DNA of 64,000 nt from Pseudomonas sp. PDM04 (GTDB lineage Bacteria; Pseudomonadota; Gammaproteobacteria; Pseudomonadales; Pseudomonadaceae), in NCBI RefSeq assembly GCF_014851765.1, contig NZ_JACVAI010000002.1, positions 1 through 64,000 on the forward strand. The letters run 5' to 3'. Both the position numbers and the translations under genes were made by a program. The first letter of the stretch is position 1. Each line of letters starts with the position of its first letter. A model generated the notes under the pieces. It did not search any database and was not told where the DNA came from. It was given only the letters and a program-made list of their open reading frames with translations. Shown piece after piece: positions 54,108 to 64,000 of this stretch.

Positions 54108-54560
54108 TCAGCCCTGCTTGAACCCCCGCACCTCGTCTACCCCACGGTTGGCCAACTGGTCGGCCCGCTCGTTGCCATGATGCCCGATGTGCCCGCGCAC
54201 CCACTTCCACGTGACGTTGTGGCGGTTGACCTGCTCATCGAGCTGTTTCCACAGGTCGGCGTTTTTCACCGGCTCTTTCGCCGCCGTTTTCCAGCCGCGC
54301 TTCTTCCAGTTGGCCATCCACTCGTTGATGCCTTTCATCACGTACTGCGAGTCGGTCACCAGCAACACGTCGCAGGAACGCTTGAGTTCTTCCAGCCCGC
54401 GGATCGCGCCCATCAGTTCCATGCGGTTGTTGGTGGTATTGGCTTCGCCGCCCCAAAGTTCTTTCTCAACCCCCTTGTACACCAGCAACGCACCCCAGCC
54501 GCCAGGGCCGGGATTACCTTTGCAGGCGCCGTCGGTGAAGAGTTCTACGCTATCGCTCAT
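54108..54560 (-). CDS. rnhA: ribonuclease HI
   Basis: A 150-residue enzyme that degrades RNA in RNA-DNA hybrids. Catalytic carboxylates are D10 ([11 protein letters not shown]), E48 (NNRMELM), the aspartate of VTDSQYV and the late one in GNERADQLA. Length matches E. coli RNase HI (155). It lies between the methyltransferase gene and dnaQ on the same strand. Confidence 0.97.
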   Translation of the reverse strand: MSDSVELFTDGACKGNPGPGGWGALLVYKGVEKELWGGEANTTNNRMELMGAIRGLEELKRSCDVLLVTDSQYVMKGINEWMANWKKRGWKTAAKEPVKNADLWKQLDEQVNRHNVTWKWVRGHIGHHGNERADQLANRGVDEVRGFKQG

Positions 54561-54650
54561 GCCAATCTATCCAGAAAATGCGCTGGCCCGCCGAGCCGCG
54601 CTCGACGAAGCCCGAGGCCGGGACATGCCCGACCGGGAATGAATACAGGT

Positions 54651-55409
54651 TTACGGTTCGATATTGCGCCGGTTGACCTTGGCCATCGGCAACGGGATCA
54701 GCTTGCCCATCGGCTCGCGGCGCTCCTGGCGAAGCGGGCGCAGGCCCACGACTATCTTGCGTGCCACCAATAAATAGAAGCCGCCGCCCGAGAGCTGCCA
54801 GTGACCGGCCCTGCGCTCCCAACCGGCCAGCCGTGCTTGCCAGGCGGGCGACGCAAGCGGCGGACGATAGCACCCGAAGCGGCGTTTCTCCAGCGCGAAG
54901 CCCAGCAGGTTAAGCCAGTCGCCGACCCGTGACGGGGAAATGCAGCGGGCCTTGCGCAAGGCATCATGGGCAAATACATGGCGCAGCCCCCAGGTGCTCC
55001 AGGGGTTGATCCCGATGATCAGCAAATGCCCGCCGGGCCGCACGCTGCTGGCGGCCTCGCGCAGCAGGCCATGGGGCGACAGGCAAAAATCCAGCCCGTG
55101 CTGCAACACCACCACATCGGCGGCATGCTCGCTCAACGGCCAGGCCTGTTCTTCACAGACGATCTCGACACCCGGCAACGGCGCGCCGAGCCGCACATTG
55201 CGCTGCACCTGCGGTGCCGAAGGCGGTGTCTCGGCCGAAGGACCGTAATGCACCAGATAGCCGCCGAAGAAGCGCCCCAGCTCGTCTTCGAGCATGCGCC
55301 GCTCTTCGTCCAGCAAAAATTGCCCGAGCGGGCCGGACAGCCATTCACGGGCCGCGCTGATCAACGCGAGCCAGTCAGGATCAGCCTGAGCGAACGCTTT
55401 ATCGGTCAT
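54651..55409 (-). CDS. class I SAM-dependent methyltransferase
   Basis: A 252-residue protein with a partial Rossmann methyltransferase core: [35 protein letters not shown] and [18 protein letters not shown]. The usual SAM glycine loop is not obvious, so it may be a divergent member. GGAG lies 6 bases before the ATG at 55407-55409. It is divergent from gloB with a 65-base gap. In other Pseudomonas a methyltransferase gene holds this position. Substrate unknown. Confidence 0.82.
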   Translation of the reverse strand: MTDKAFAQADPDWLALISAAREWLSGPLGQFLLDEERRMLEDELGRFFGGYLVHYGPSAETPPSAPQVQRNVRLGAPLPGVEIVCEEQAWPLSEHAADVVVLQHGLDFCLSPHGLLREAASSVRPGGHLLIIGINPWSTWGLRHVFAHDALRKARCISPSRVGDWLNLLGFALEKRRFGCYRPPLASPAWQARLAGWERRAGHWQLSGGGFYLLVARKIVVGLRPLRQERREPMGKLIPLPMAKVNRRNIEP

Positions 55410-55474
55410 TGCATTCTCCAACGCGCCAGGAAGTTCTAAGATGCGCCATTGTTTACCGCTTGGCGAATCCGACG

Positions 55475-56242
55475 ATGATACAGATCACAGCCCTGCCCGC
55501 CTTCACAGACAACTACATCTGGTTGTTACAAGACCCCGATACCCGGCGCTGCGCCGTGGTCGACCCGGGCGATGCCGCACCGGTGCAGGCCTGGCTGGCC
55601 GATCATCCGGGCTGGGCGCTCAGTGACATTCTGATCACTCATCACCATCACGACCATGTCGGCGGCGTCGAACAGCTGAAAAAAGCGACGGACGCGAAGG
55701 TCTTCGGCCCCGCCAGCGAGAAGATCCCGGCGCGAGACGTTGCCCTCAAGGACAACGACCGCATCAACGTCCTGGGTTGGGACTTCGAGGTGTTCGCCGT
55801 TCCCGGCCATACCCTGGGGCACATCGCCTTCTATCATGACGGCGTGCTGTTCTGTGGCGACACCCTGTTCGCCGCCGGTTGCGGACGCCTGTTCGAAGGC
55901 ACGCCCGAGCAAATGCACACCTCGCTGAGCCGTCTCGCGGCCTTGCCCGAGCAGACACAGGTCTACTGCACTCACGAATACACCCTGAGCAACCTGCGCT
56001 TTGCCGTCGCGGTCGAGCCCGACAACCGGCACACCGCCGATCGCCTGGCCGACGTCACGCAAAAACGTCAGGCAGGGATCATCACGCTGCCTTCGACTTT
56101 GGCCCTGGAAAAGCTGACAAACCCGTTCCTGAGGACCGGTGAAACATCCGTTAAAGATAAAGTGGACGAACGGAACGGCCCGCAAGACCGGGCTCCCAGT
56201 GCGGTTTTTGCGGCTCTGAGGGCGTGGAAAGACACCTTCTGA
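55475..56242 (+). CDS. gloB: hydroxyacylglutathione hydrolase (glyoxalase II)
   Basis: A 255-residue metallo-beta-lactamase fold enzyme hydrolysing S-lactoylglutathione in methylglyoxal detoxification. The binuclear metal motif THHHHDH gives H56, H58, D60 and H61, with [19 protein letters not shown] and THEYT supplying the other ligands; the C-terminal glutathione-binding segment ends in ALRAWKD. The ATG at 55475 gives the usual family length. Confidence 0.96.
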   Translation: MIQITALPAFTDNYIWLLQDPDTRRCAVVDPGDAAPVQAWLADHPGWALSDILITHHHHDHVGGVEQLKKATDAKVFGPASEKIPARDVALKDNDRINVLGWDFEVFAVPGHTLGHIAFYHDGVLFCGDTLFAAGCGRLFEGTPEQMHTSLSRLAALPEQTQVYCTHEYTLSNLRFAVAVEPDNRHTADRLADVTQKRQAGIITLPSTLALEKLTNPFLRTGETSVKDKVDERNGPQDRAPSAVFAALRAWKDTF

Positions 56243-56341
56243 GAGGCACCTGCGTCACTGCGGCCGATCGCAATGGTTGACCGCAGGGGGTGCGCTTTCT
56301 AGAATCGCCCGACATTTTTGCCCGGAACTTACTTCCAGCCA

Positions 56342-57790
56342 ATGTCGTCATCTATTCGTAAGTCCGTCCATTCAGACGCATTGACCCGCCTGGCTCAAGC
56401 CATAGCGGTGGCTGTGTCCGCCACGCTGGCGGGCTGTTCCAGCCATGTGCCCCAGACTGAAGCGACTCACACGCCGAACATTGCCGCGCGGGCCAAACAG
56501 AAGCCGATCTGGCTCAGCGAAAAGCCGAGCCCGCAAGTTCCGCAGGACGTCTGGGAACGCATGCGCCAGGGCTTCCAGTTGCAGGAAGGCCTGGGCGTGA
56601 ACCCGCGCATCGAGCAACAGCGCCTGTGGTTCGCCAGCAACCCCTCCTTTCTCGAAAACGCCGGCGAACGCGGCAGCCTCTACATTCATTACATCGTCGA
56701 ACGCCTTGAAGAACGCAACATGCCGCTGGAACTGGCGCTGCTGCCAGTGATTGAAAGCGCCTACAACCCGATGGCCTATTCCCGGGCCGATGCGGTTGGC
56801 CTGTGGCAGTTCATCCCTTCCACCGGGCGTTATTTCAACCTGCGCCAGACCCGTTTCTATGATGGCCGTCGCGACATCACCGCGTCGACCACCGCCGCGA
56901 TGGATTACCTGACACGCCTGCACGACATGTTCAACGGCGACTGGTTGCTGGCCCTGGCTGCCTACAACGCCGGCGAAGGCACGGTCAGCCGCGCCATCGA
57001 ACGCAACGAAAAGCTGGGCCTGCCCACCGATTACTGGAACCTGCCACTGCCGTCCGAAACCCAGGCCTATGTGCCGAAGCTGCTGGCGCTGTCGCAAGTC
57101 GTGCTGGCCCCCGAAGCCTACGGCGTGAACCTCAATCCGATCGCCAACGAACCGTATTTCCAGGTGGTCGAGATCAACCAGCGCATGGACCTGTCCAAGG
57201 TCGCCGCGGTGGCGAATATCGACGAGGATGAACTGTTCCAGCTCAACCCGGCCTTCAAGCAGCGCACCACCATCGACGGACCCCAGCACCTGCTGGTGCC
57301 GACATCCAAGGCGCAGTTGCTGACCACCAGCCTGTCGACCATGCGTCCCGAAGAACTGATCAGCAAGCGTCCGCTCAAGCCGGTCTTCGAGGGTGCCGAC
57401 AATGCCCGGATCGCCAGCGCCAAGCGTAGCTACCGGGTCAAGCGTGGCGACAACCTGGGCACCATCGCCAAGGCCAACAAGGTCGACGTCAAGGACCTGC
57501 AACGCTGGAACAAGCTGACCGGCCAGAACCTGAAGGTCGGCCAGACGCTGGTGATGCAGGACACCAGCAAGCGCAGCAGCGGGCGTGTTGACACCGTACT
57601 GGCGGCCAACACCAGGACGAAGGCCAAGGACAAGAAAGAGCCGACCCAGTACAAGGTCCAGCAAGGCGACTCGCTGTATATCGTCGCCAAGCGTTTCAAT
57701 GTCGAGATGCAACACCTCAAGCGCTGGAACCCGCGGGTCGGCAAGGCCCTCAAGCCTGGACAGATGCTGACGGTTGCCTCACCCCACTGA
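56342..57790 (+). CDS. mltD: membrane-bound lytic murein transglycosylase D
   Basis: A 482-residue outer-membrane lipoprotein cutting peptidoglycan. A lipobox LAGC places the acylated cysteine at C32. The transglycosylase SLT domain carries the catalytic E138 (LPVIESAYNP) with GLWQF and AYNAGEGTVSRA later. Two LysM peptidoglycan-binding repeats lie near residues 363-406 and 436-478 (each YxV-x-GDxL). The ATG at 56342 was preferred to an upstream frame start. A terminator follows immediately. Confidence 0.95.
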   Translation: MSSSIRKSVHSDALTRLAQAIAVAVSATLAGCSSHVPQTEATHTPNIAARAKQKPIWLSEKPSPQVPQDVWERMRQGFQLQEGLGVNPRIEQQRLWFASNPSFLENAGERGSLYIHYIVERLEERNMPLELALLPVIESAYNPMAYSRADAVGLWQFIPSTGRYFNLRQTRFYDGRRDITASTTAAMDYLTRLHDMFNGDWLLALAAYNAGEGTVSRAIERNEKLGLPTDYWNLPLPSETQAYVPKLLALSQVVLAPEAYGVNLNPIANEPYFQVVEINQRMDLSKVAAVANIDEDELFQLNPAFKQRTTIDGPQHLLVPTSKAQLLTTSLSTMRPEELISKRPLKPVFEGADNARIASAKRSYRVKRGDNLGTIAKANKVDVKDLQRWNKLTGQNLKVGQTLVMQDTSKRSSGRVDTVLAANTRTKAKDKKEPTQYKVQQGDSLYIVAKRFNVEMQHLKRWNPRVGKALKPGQMLTVASPH

Positions 57791-57794
57791 TCAA

Positions 57795-57819
57795 GAGCCC
57801 CTGAATTCAGGGGCTTTTT
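57795..57819 (+). terminator. Rho-independent terminator after mltD
   Basis: AGCCCCTGAATTCAGGGGCT is a perfect palindrome followed by TTTT, 5 bases after the mltD stop. Confidence 0.95.
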
Positions 57820-57821
57820 CA

Positions 57822-57900
57822 TGCGGGAGCGAACCTGCTCGCGATGGCCTGAAAAGATGACGCGTTGTTTACCACCATCGCGAGCAGGCTCGCTCCCACA
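57822..57900. repeat. REP pair in inverted orientation
   Basis: Two REP copies, 57822-57844 and 57878-57900, face each other between mltD and the first yej-type gene. Confidence 0.9.
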
Positions 57901-58004
57901 GGGTGCCGACGGGCCCTGGGCCAACAATTAACCCCGCATTAAAGCCCTGTCTTTTTCCTGTCCATACAAGCTGTTACTGTACGAGCCATAAAAGCCCAAG
58001 CCGC

Positions 58005-59855
58005 ATGGATCGGATTTCTGACTTGACGCGTCCCCTCCTCACTTTCCTGATCAGCCTGGCCTTGAGCTCCTCTGCAAACGCGACGATCAGCGAAAGTCAC
58101 GGTTATGCGCAGTTCGGCACACTCAAGTACCCGGCCAGATTTACCCACTTCGACTGGGTTAACCCGCAAGCCCCCAAGGGCGGTACATTGCGGGTGATGG
58201 CGTTTGGCACCTTCGATACGCTCAACCCCTACACCTTCAAGGGCTCCAGTCCGGTCTCCACGCCGAACTTCCAGCAGTACGGCATCAACGAGCTCAACGA
58301 ACCACTGATGGTCGGCACCGGCCAGTACGCACCGTCCGGCGACGAACCCACCTCCAGCTATGGCCTGATCGCCCAATCGGTCGAATACAGCGAGGACCGC
58401 AGCTGGGTGGTGTTCAACCTGCGCCCGGAAGCACGCTTCCATGATGGCGTGCCGATTACCGCTTACGACGTGGCGTTCTCCTACCGCTTGCTGCTCAAGG
58501 AAGGTCACCCGCAATACCGCACCAACCTGCAGGAAGTGCTGCGGGTCGACGTGCTCAATCCGCATCGCATCCGGTTTGTCTTCAAGCGCGCCGGCAATCC
58601 GCTGCTGATCCTGCGCCTGGGCGAATTACCGGTGCTGCCGCAACATTACTGGAAAGGTCGCGACTTCAAGGCAACCACCTTCGAACCGCCACTGGGCAGC
58701 GGCCCATACCGCATCACCTCGGTCACGCCCGGCCGGCAGATCGTTTTCGAACGGGTCAAGGACTATTGGGGCAAGGACCTGCCGGTCAATCGCGGCAAGT
58801 ACAACGTCGACCGCATGGAAGTCGAGTTCTACCGCGACAGCGACGTGGCGTTCGAAGCGTTCAAGGCCGGCGAGTTCGACATCTACATCGAGCACCAGGC
58901 CAAGAACTGGGACACCGGTTACCGATTCCCGGCGGTCAACCGCGGCGACGTGATCAAGGCACAGATTGCCCACCAGATCCCGACCCAGAGCCAGGGCTTG
59001 TTCATGAACAGCCGCCGCGCGGCGTTCTCCGACGCCCGAGTGCGCGAAGCGCTGGGGCTGATGTTCGACTTCGAGTGGACCAATCGCACCTTGTTCAGCG
59101 GCGCCTACAAGCGCGCCATGAGTTACTACCCCAACAGTGAGTTCTCCGCCAGCGGCCTGCCGGTCGGTCACGAATGGCTGATGCTCAAGCCGTACCGCGA
59201 GCAACTGCCCGCCAGACTGTTCACTGAACCCTTCACCCTGGCACAGACCCAGGGCCGCGGCATCCCCCGGGAAACCATGCGCAAGGCCTTGGGCCTGCTG
59301 GCCGAGGCGGGCTGGAAACTCAATGGCCAGCATGTGCAGAACGCCGCCGGACAGCCGCTGCGCCTGGAAATCCTGCTGGTCAATCCAAACCTTGAGCGCA
59401 TTCTGCAGCCCTATGTCGAGAACCTCGCCAGCATCGGCATCGACGCCCGGCTTCGCACCGTGGATCGCGCTCAGTACAAGCAGCGCCTGGACCAGTTCGA
59501 CTTCGACATGATTCTGATGACCCTCAGTCAAACCCTCAGCCCGGGTCTTGAACAATGGCAGTACTTCCACTCGAGCCAGGTCGGGGTCAAGGGCAGCAAG
59601 AACTACGCGGGCATCGCCAATCCGGTGGTCGATCACCTGCTCGAACAATTGCTCGCCGCCAAGACCCGAGACGAACAGGTGGCCGCCGGCAAGGCCCTGG
59701 ATCGGGTGCTGTTGTGGCAGCACTACATCATTCCCAACTGGTATCTCAACTATCACCGCCTGGCGTACCGCAACCGGTTCGCCTTCGTCACCACGCCGCC
59801 CTACACCCTGGGCCTGAGTGCATGGTGGTTGAAATCTTCGGAGAAAGATCGATGA
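58005..59855 (+). CDS. peptide ABC transporter binding protein (YejA-like), copy 1
   Basis: A 616-residue periplasmic oligopeptide-binding protein with a signal peptide (ending SANA near residue 26) and the family motifs FTHFDWVNPQAPKGGTLR, RPEARFHDG, PLGSGPYR and VKDYWGKDLP. It belongs to the YejA/SBP type 5 family. The start is uncertain: an ATG at 58005 without ribosome site, or a TTG at 58023 with GGAT 8 bases upstream. It overlaps the second binding protein by 4 bases (ATGA at 59852). Confidence 0.9.
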   Translation: MDRISDLTRPLLTFLISLALSSSANATISESHGYAQFGTLKYPARFTHFDWVNPQAPKGGTLRVMAFGTFDTLNPYTFKGSSPVSTPNFQQYGINELNEPLMVGTGQYAPSGDEPTSSYGLIAQSVEYSEDRSWVVFNLRPEARFHDGVPITAYDVAFSYRLLLKEGHPQYRTNLQEVLRVDVLNPHRIRFVFKRAGNPLLILRLGELPVLPQHYWKGRDFKATTFEPPLGSGPYRITSVTPGRQIVFERVKDYWGKDLPVNRGKYNVDRMEVEFYRDSDVAFEAFKAGEFDIYIEHQAKNWDTGYRFPAVNRGDVIKAQIAHQIPTQSQGLFMNSRRAAFSDARVREALGLMFDFEWTNRTLFSGAYKRAMSYYPNSEFSASGLPVGHEWLMLKPYREQLPARLFTEPFTLAQTQGRGIPRETMRKALGLLAEAGWKLNGQHVQNAAGQPLRLEILLVNPNLERILQPYVENLASIGIDARLRTVDRAQYKQRLDQFDFDMILMTLSQTLSPGLEQWQYFHSSQVGVKGSKNYAGIANPVVDHLLEQLLAAKTRDEQVAAGKALDRVLLWQHYIIPNWYLNYHRLAYRNRFAFVTTPPYTLGLSAWWLKSSEKDR

Positions 59856-61693
59856 AACCCGTACGCGCCCTGCTCCTGCAGGCTGGCGGCCTGTTGTTCT
59901 GTGGACTGGCCTGGGCCGCTCCGCAACACGCCGTCACGCTTTACAACGAGCCGCCGAAATACCCGGCGGACTTCAAGCACTTCGATTACGTGAACCCGGA
60001 CGCGCCCAAGGGCGGGATTTTCCGTCAGGCCGGGTTCGGCGGCTTCGACAGCCTCAATCCGTTCATCAGCAAAGGCGTGCCGGCGGACGACGTCGGCCTG
60101 ATCTACGACACCCTGGCCAAACAGGGCCTGGACGAACCGTTCACCGAGTACGGACTGATCGCCGGCAAGATCGAGAAAGCCCCGGACAACAGCTGGGTGC
60201 GTTTCTACCTGCGTCCTGAAGCCCGTTTCCACGACGGCCATCCGGTGCGCGCCGAAGACGTGGTGTTCAGCTTCCAGACCCTGATCAAGGACGGCGCCCC
60301 GCTCTACCGCGGCTACTACAGTGACGTCGAAGAGGCCGTCGCCGAAGATCCGCTGACTGTGCTGTTCAAGTTCAAGCACACCAACAACCGCGAACTGCCA
60401 TTGATCCTCGGCCAGTTGCCGGTGCTGCCCAAGCACTGGTGGGCAACCCGGGATTTCACCAAGGGCAACCTGGAAATGCCACTCGGCAGCGGGCCGTACA
60501 AGGTCACCCAAGTCAAGGCCGGCCGTTCGGTGCGCTATGAGCGGGTCAAGGACTACTGGGGCAAGGATCTGCCGGCCAACCGAGGCTTCTACAACTTCGA
60601 CGTAATGCTCACCGATTACTACCGCGACAACACCGTGGCCCTGGAAGCCCTCAAGGCCGGCCAGTTCGATTACTGGCTGGAGATGACCGCCAAGAACTGG
60701 GCCAATGGCTACAACATCCCGGCGGTCACCGAAGGCCGACTGATCAAGGAACAGATTCCCAACGGCAACCCGACCGGCATGCAGGGATTTGTCTTCAACA
60801 TGCGCCGTCCGGTGTTCCAAGACGTGCGGGTGCGCCACGCGCTGACGTTGTTAATGGACTTCGAATGGACCAACAAGCAACTGTTCAATAGCGCCTATGC
60901 GCGAACCCGCAGCTTCTTCGAGAACTCGGAAATGGCCGCCACCGGCCTTCCCGACGCCGAGCAACTGGCGATCCTCGAGCCTTTCCGCGGCAAGATCCCC
61001 GAACAGGTCTTCACCGAGGCCTTCGAAAACCCGGTGACCGACGGCAGCGGCATGATCCGCACCCAGCAACGCAAGGCCTACCAGTTGCTGCAAGAGGCCG
61101 GCTGGCGCATCGTCGACGACAAGATGGTCGATGCCAACGGCAAGCCGGTGACCATCGAATTCCTCCTGGCCCAGACCGAATTCGAACGGGTGCTGTTACC
61201 ATTCAAGCGCAACCTGAGCGACCTGGGCATCGACCTGGTGATTCGCCGCGTGGACGTCTCGCAATACGTCAACCGCGTGCGCTCCCGGGACTTCGACATG
61301 ATCGTCGGCAGCTTCCCGCAGTCCAATTCACCGGGTAACGAGCAACGGGAATTCTGGATGACCGACGCCGCCGACCGGCCCGGAAGCCGCAACTCCATGG
61401 GCCTCAAGGACCCGGTGGTGGACCAGCTGGTCGAACAACTGATCAACGCCGATTCACGCAAAAGCCTGGTGGCCCACGCCCGCGCACTGGACCGCGTGCT
61501 GCAATGGGGTTATTACGTGATCCCCAACTGGCACATCAAGACCTGGCGCGTGGCGTACTGGAACCATATCGGTCACCCGAAAACCTCGCCCAGGTATGAC
61601 ATCGGCATCGCCACCTGGTGGATCAAGCCGAACGTGGCACCGGCCATCGAAGTCGAAACCAAACTGCAAGCCGACCCTGCGGGCACGGAGTAA
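59852..61693 (+). CDS. peptide ABC transporter binding protein (YejA-like), copy 2
   Basis: A 613-residue paralogue of the preceding gene, with its own signal peptide (ending LAWA, about residue 23) and the same order of motifs (KHFDYVNPDAPKGG, RPEARFHDG, PLGSGPYKV, VKDYWGKDLP). GGAG lies upstream of the ATG. Two different binding proteins feeding one permease would broaden the peptide range. It is followed after 3 bases by the yejB-like gene. Confidence 0.92.
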   Translation: MKPVRALLLQAGGLLFCGLAWAAPQHAVTLYNEPPKYPADFKHFDYVNPDAPKGGIFRQAGFGGFDSLNPFISKGVPADDVGLIYDTLAKQGLDEPFTEYGLIAGKIEKAPDNSWVRFYLRPEARFHDGHPVRAEDVVFSFQTLIKDGAPLYRGYYSDVEEAVAEDPLTVLFKFKHTNNRELPLILGQLPVLPKHWWATRDFTKGNLEMPLGSGPYKVTQVKAGRSVRYERVKDYWGKDLPANRGFYNFDVMLTDYYRDNTVALEALKAGQFDYWLEMTAKNWANGYNIPAVTEGRLIKEQIPNGNPTGMQGFVFNMRRPVFQDVRVRHALTLLMDFEWTNKQLFNSAYARTRSFFENSEMAATGLPDAEQLAILEPFRGKIPEQVFTEAFENPVTDGSGMIRTQQRKAYQLLQEAGWRIVDDKMVDANGKPVTIEFLLAQTEFERVLLPFKRNLSDLGIDLVIRRVDVSQYVNRVRSRDFDMIVGSFPQSNSPGNEQREFWMTDAADRPGSRNSMGLKDPVVDQLVEQLINADSRKSLVAHARALDRVLQWGYYVIPNWHIKTWRVAYWNHIGHPKTSPRYDIGIATWWIKPNVAPAIEVETKLQADPAGTE

Positions 61694-61696
61694 TAG

Positions 61697-62770
61697 ATGC
61701 TGGCGTATATTTTTCGGCGACTGCTGCTGATCATCCCGACGCTGTTCGGCATCCTGCTAATCAACTTCGTGATCATCCAGGCCGCTCCCGGTGGACCGGT
61801 CGAACAGATGATCGCCAAGCTCGAGGGCTTCGAAGGCGCCACCAGCCGGATTGCCGGCGGCGGTGCCGAGGTCTCGGTGGCCGGCTCGTCCTATCGCGGC
61901 GCACAGGGCCTGGACCCGGCGCTGGTCAAGGAAATCGAGCACATGTACGGCTTCGACAAGTCGGCGCCTGAACGCTTGTGGATCATGATCAAGAACTACG
62001 CGACCCTGGACTTTGGCGACAGCTTCTTCCGCGACGCCAAGGTCATCGACCTGATCAAGGAAAAGATGCCGGTGTCGATCTCCCTCGGGCTGTGGAGCAC
62101 GCTGATCATGTACCTGGTGTCGATTCCACTGGGGATCGCCAAGGCCACCCGGCACGGCAGTCATTTCGACGTCTGGACCAGTTCGGCGATCATCGTCGGC
62201 TATGCCATCCCCTCGTTCCTGTTCGCCATCCTGCTGATCGTGGTGTTCGCCGGTGGCAGTTACCTGGACTGGTTTCCGCTACGGGGCCTGACCTCGAACA
62301 ACTTCGATGAGTTGAGCATGGGCGGCAAGATTCTCGACTACTTCTGGCACCTGGCGCTGCCCGTGACCGCGCTGGTGATCGGCAACTTCGCGACCATGAC
62401 CCTGTTGACCAAGAACAGCTTCCTGGACGAGATCAACAAACAGTACGTGGTGACCGCCAAGGCCAAGGGGCTGACGAAAAACCGCGTGCTCTACGGCCAC
62501 GTGTTTCGTAACGCCATGCTGCTGGTCATCGCGGGTTTCCCGTCCGCATTCATCGGGATTTTCTTCACCGGCTCGCTGCTGGTGGAAGTGATCTTCTCCC
62601 TCGACGGCCTGGGCCTGATGAGTTTTGAAGCGGCGATCAACCGCGATTACCCGGTGGTGTTCGGCACACTGTTCATCTTCACGTTACTGGGCCTGCTGGT
62701 GAAACTGATCGGCGATCTGACCTACTCCTTCGTCGATCCACGCATCGACTTCGAAAGCCGGGAGCATTGA
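61697..62770 (+). CDS. yejB: peptide ABC transporter permease (YejB-like)
   Basis: A 357-residue inner-membrane permease of the DppB/YejB type, with an N-terminal helix [19 protein letters not shown], a long periplasmic loop (about 35-110) and five further helices. The EAA-loop segment [21 protein letters not shown] contacts the ATPase. It imports peptides (in enterics also microcin C) with YejE and YejF. The next gene begins one base after its stop. Confidence 0.95.
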   Translation: MLAYIFRRLLLIIPTLFGILLINFVIIQAAPGGPVEQMIAKLEGFEGATSRIAGGGAEVSVAGSSYRGAQGLDPALVKEIEHMYGFDKSAPERLWIMIKNYATLDFGDSFFRDAKVIDLIKEKMPVSISLGLWSTLIMYLVSIPLGIAKATRHGSHFDVWTSSAIIVGYAIPSFLFAILLIVVFAGGSYLDWFPLRGLTSNNFDELSMGGKILDYFWHLALPVTALVIGNFATMTLLTKNSFLDEINKQYVVTAKAKGLTKNRVLYGHVFRNAMLLVIAGFPSAFIGIFFTGSLLVEVIFSLDGLGLMSFEAAINRDYPVVFGTLFIFTLLGLLVKLIGDLTYSFVDPRIDFESREH

Positions 62771-62771
62771 G

Positions 62772-63791
62772 ATGAACCTGTCCCCGCTCAATCGCCGACG
62801 TTTCGAGCTGTTCAAGGCCAACAAGCGTGGCTGGTGGTCGTTGTGGCTGTTCCTGATCCTGTTCGGCCTGAGCCTCGGTGCCGAGCTGATCGCCAACGAC
62901 AAGCCGCTGGCGGTGCATTACGACAACACCTGGTACTTCCCGGCCATCAAGCGCTACCCGGAAACCACGTTCGGCGGCGAATTTCCGCTGGAGGCCAACT
63001 ACAAGAGCCCGTATATCCGCGAACTGCTCAAGGCCAAGGACGCCTGGGTGCTGTGGGCGCCCATCCCCTTCAGCTACCAGAGCATCAACTACGACCTGAA
63101 AGTCCCGGCTCCCGCCCCGCCCTCGGCTGACAACCTGCTGGGCACCGACGACCAGGGGCGCGACGTGTTGGCGCGAGTGATCTACGGCTTTCGCATTTCG
63201 GTGCTGTTCGCCCTGACGCTGACCGTACTCAGCTCGATCATCGGCGTGATTGCCGGGGCCTTGCAGGGCTTCTATGGGGGCTGGGTCGATCTGGCCGGAC
63301 AGCGTTTTCTGGAAATCTGGTCCGGATTGCCGGTCCTGTACCTGCTGATCATTCTCGCCAGCTTCGTGCAGCCGAACTTCTGGTGGCTGCTGGGGATCAT
63401 GCTGCTGTTTTCCTGGATGAGCCTGGTGGACGTGGTCCGTGCCGAATTCCTGCGCGGGCGCAACCTCGAATACGTGCGCGCCGCCCGCGCGCTGGGGATG
63501 CAGAATGGCGCAATCATGTTCCGCCACATCCTGCCCAACGCCATGGTCTCGACCATGACCTTCATGCCCTTTATCCTCACCGGCGCCATCGGCACGCTGA
63601 CGGCCCTGGACTTCCTCGGTTTCGGCCTGCCACCGGGCGCGCCGTCGCTGGGTGAACTGGTGGCCCAGGGCAAATCCAACCTGCAGGCGCCGTGGCTGGG
63701 CATGAGCGCGTTTGCGGTGCTGGCCCTGATGTTGAGCCTGCTGGTGTTTATCGGCGAGTCCGCTCGCGATGCCTTCGACCCGAGGAAGTGA
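62772..63791 (+). CDS. yejE: peptide ABC transporter permease (YejE-like)
   Basis: A 339-residue permease of the DppC/YejE type: an N-terminal cytoplasmic helix ([18 protein letters not shown]), one helix, a long loop, then five helices. [16 protein letters not shown] and the EAA loop [19 protein letters not shown] are typical. It pairs with YejB and is translationally linked to the ATPase gene that starts one base after its stop. Confidence 0.95.
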   Translation: MNLSPLNRRRFELFKANKRGWWSLWLFLILFGLSLGAELIANDKPLAVHYDNTWYFPAIKRYPETTFGGEFPLEANYKSPYIRELLKAKDAWVLWAPIPFSYQSINYDLKVPAPAPPSADNLLGTDDQGRDVLARVIYGFRISVLFALTLTVLSSIIGVIAGALQGFYGGWVDLAGQRFLEIWSGLPVLYLLIILASFVQPNFWWLLGIMLLFSWMSLVDVVRAEFLRGRNLEYVRAARALGMQNGAIMFRHILPNAMVSTMTFMPFILTGAIGTLTALDFLGFGLPPGAPSLGELVAQGKSNLQAPWLGMSAFAVLALMLSLLVFIGESARDAFDPRK

Positions 63792-63792
63792 A

Positions 63793-64000
63793 ATGAATCA
63801 GGACAATCTGATCGAAGTGCGCGACCTGGCCGTCGAATTCGTCGTAGGCGAGCACAGCCAGCGCGTGGTGGAAGGCGTCAGTTTCGATATCAGGCGCGGC
63901 GAAACCCTGGCGCTGGTGGGTGAAAGCGGCTCCGGCAAATCGGTGACTGCGCATTCGATCCTGCGCCTGCTGCCCTACCCGCTCGCCCGCCACCCCTCGG
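63793..64000 (+). CDS. yejF: peptide ABC transporter ATPase (YejF-like), 5' part
   Basis: The first 69 residues of an ABC ATPase, running off the window. Walker A GESGSGKS is at about residues 43-50, after EVRDLAVEF and a strand-rich start. GAGGA precedes the ATG. YejF normally carries two ATPase halves (about 530 residues); only the first is begun here. Confidence 0.93.
   Translation, partial: MNQDNLIEVRDLAVEFVVGEHSQRVVEGVSFDIRRGETLALVGESGSGKSVTAHSILRLLPYPLARHPS

Noticed and set aside
1007-57900. Recurrent palindromes as a CRISPR array
   Set aside because: They are dispersed across the window, self-complementary and without regular spacers; they are REP elements.

Overview
The window is a piece of a GC-rich Pseudomonas chromosome, most likely from the P. 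fluorescens group. This rests on protein sequence, on many Pseudomonas-type REP palindromes between genes, and on gene orders I remember from P. aeruginosa (gdhB next to moxR; nadK to pepN; ldcA-dnaQ-rnhA-methyltransferase-gloB-mltD-yej). No database was searched. There is no rRNA, tRNA, CRISPR array, integrase or insertion sequence that I can see. Almost all of it is ordinary, densely packed core genome.

Layout. 1-4.98 kb: the 3' end of a cbb3 oxidase ccoN followed by a ccoQ-like gene with no ccoO/ccoP; an unknown protein; an AhpD-like protein divergent from a MocR regulator; an ABM-fold monooxygenase; a periplasmic cupin. 5-9.9 kb: the 1630-residue NAD-glutamate dehydrogenase. 9.9-12.4 kb: a non-coding stretch with one very stable hairpin, then an AT-rich cassette encoding a colicin N/A-like pore-forming bacteriocin and a four-helix membrane protein that should be its immunity protein. 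This is the clearest accessory element in the window. 12.5-20 kb: a small conserved protein and the MoxR-DUF58-VWA-BatD operon. 20.1-25.6 kb: sbcD-sbcC-GST. 25.6-28.3 kb: short membrane or secreted proteins and a lactonase. 28.5-35.4 kb: a sugar-acid regulon, probably L-arabinonate (ketoglutarate semialdehyde dehydrogenase, FAH-family AraD1, MFS transporter, IlvD/Edd dehydratase, FadR-type regulator), with candidate operators between the divergent halves. 35.5-38.9 kb: an RND exporter with a YCF48-like partner. 39.2-45.8 kb: the minus-strand run nadK, metallophosphatase, rhomboid, DUF1315, DUF2797, pepN. 45.9-50.8 kb: DUF1853, an ArsB-like permease, a flavin reductase, a small unknown, a LysR regulator and a GNAT. 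50.8-57.8 kb: lysine decarboxylase, dnaQ, rnhA, a methyltransferase, gloB, mltD. 58-64 kb: a yej-type peptide ABC importer with two tandem binding proteins, cut at the ATPase.

How they work together: the MoxR operon is an AAA+ chaperone with membrane VWA partners. The sugar-acid genes would carry an aldonate to 2-oxoglutarate under a GntR/FadR repressor, and 2-oxoglutarate is also the product of GdhB. The bacteriocin pair is a self-contained weapon and antidote unit lying between two housekeeping loci.
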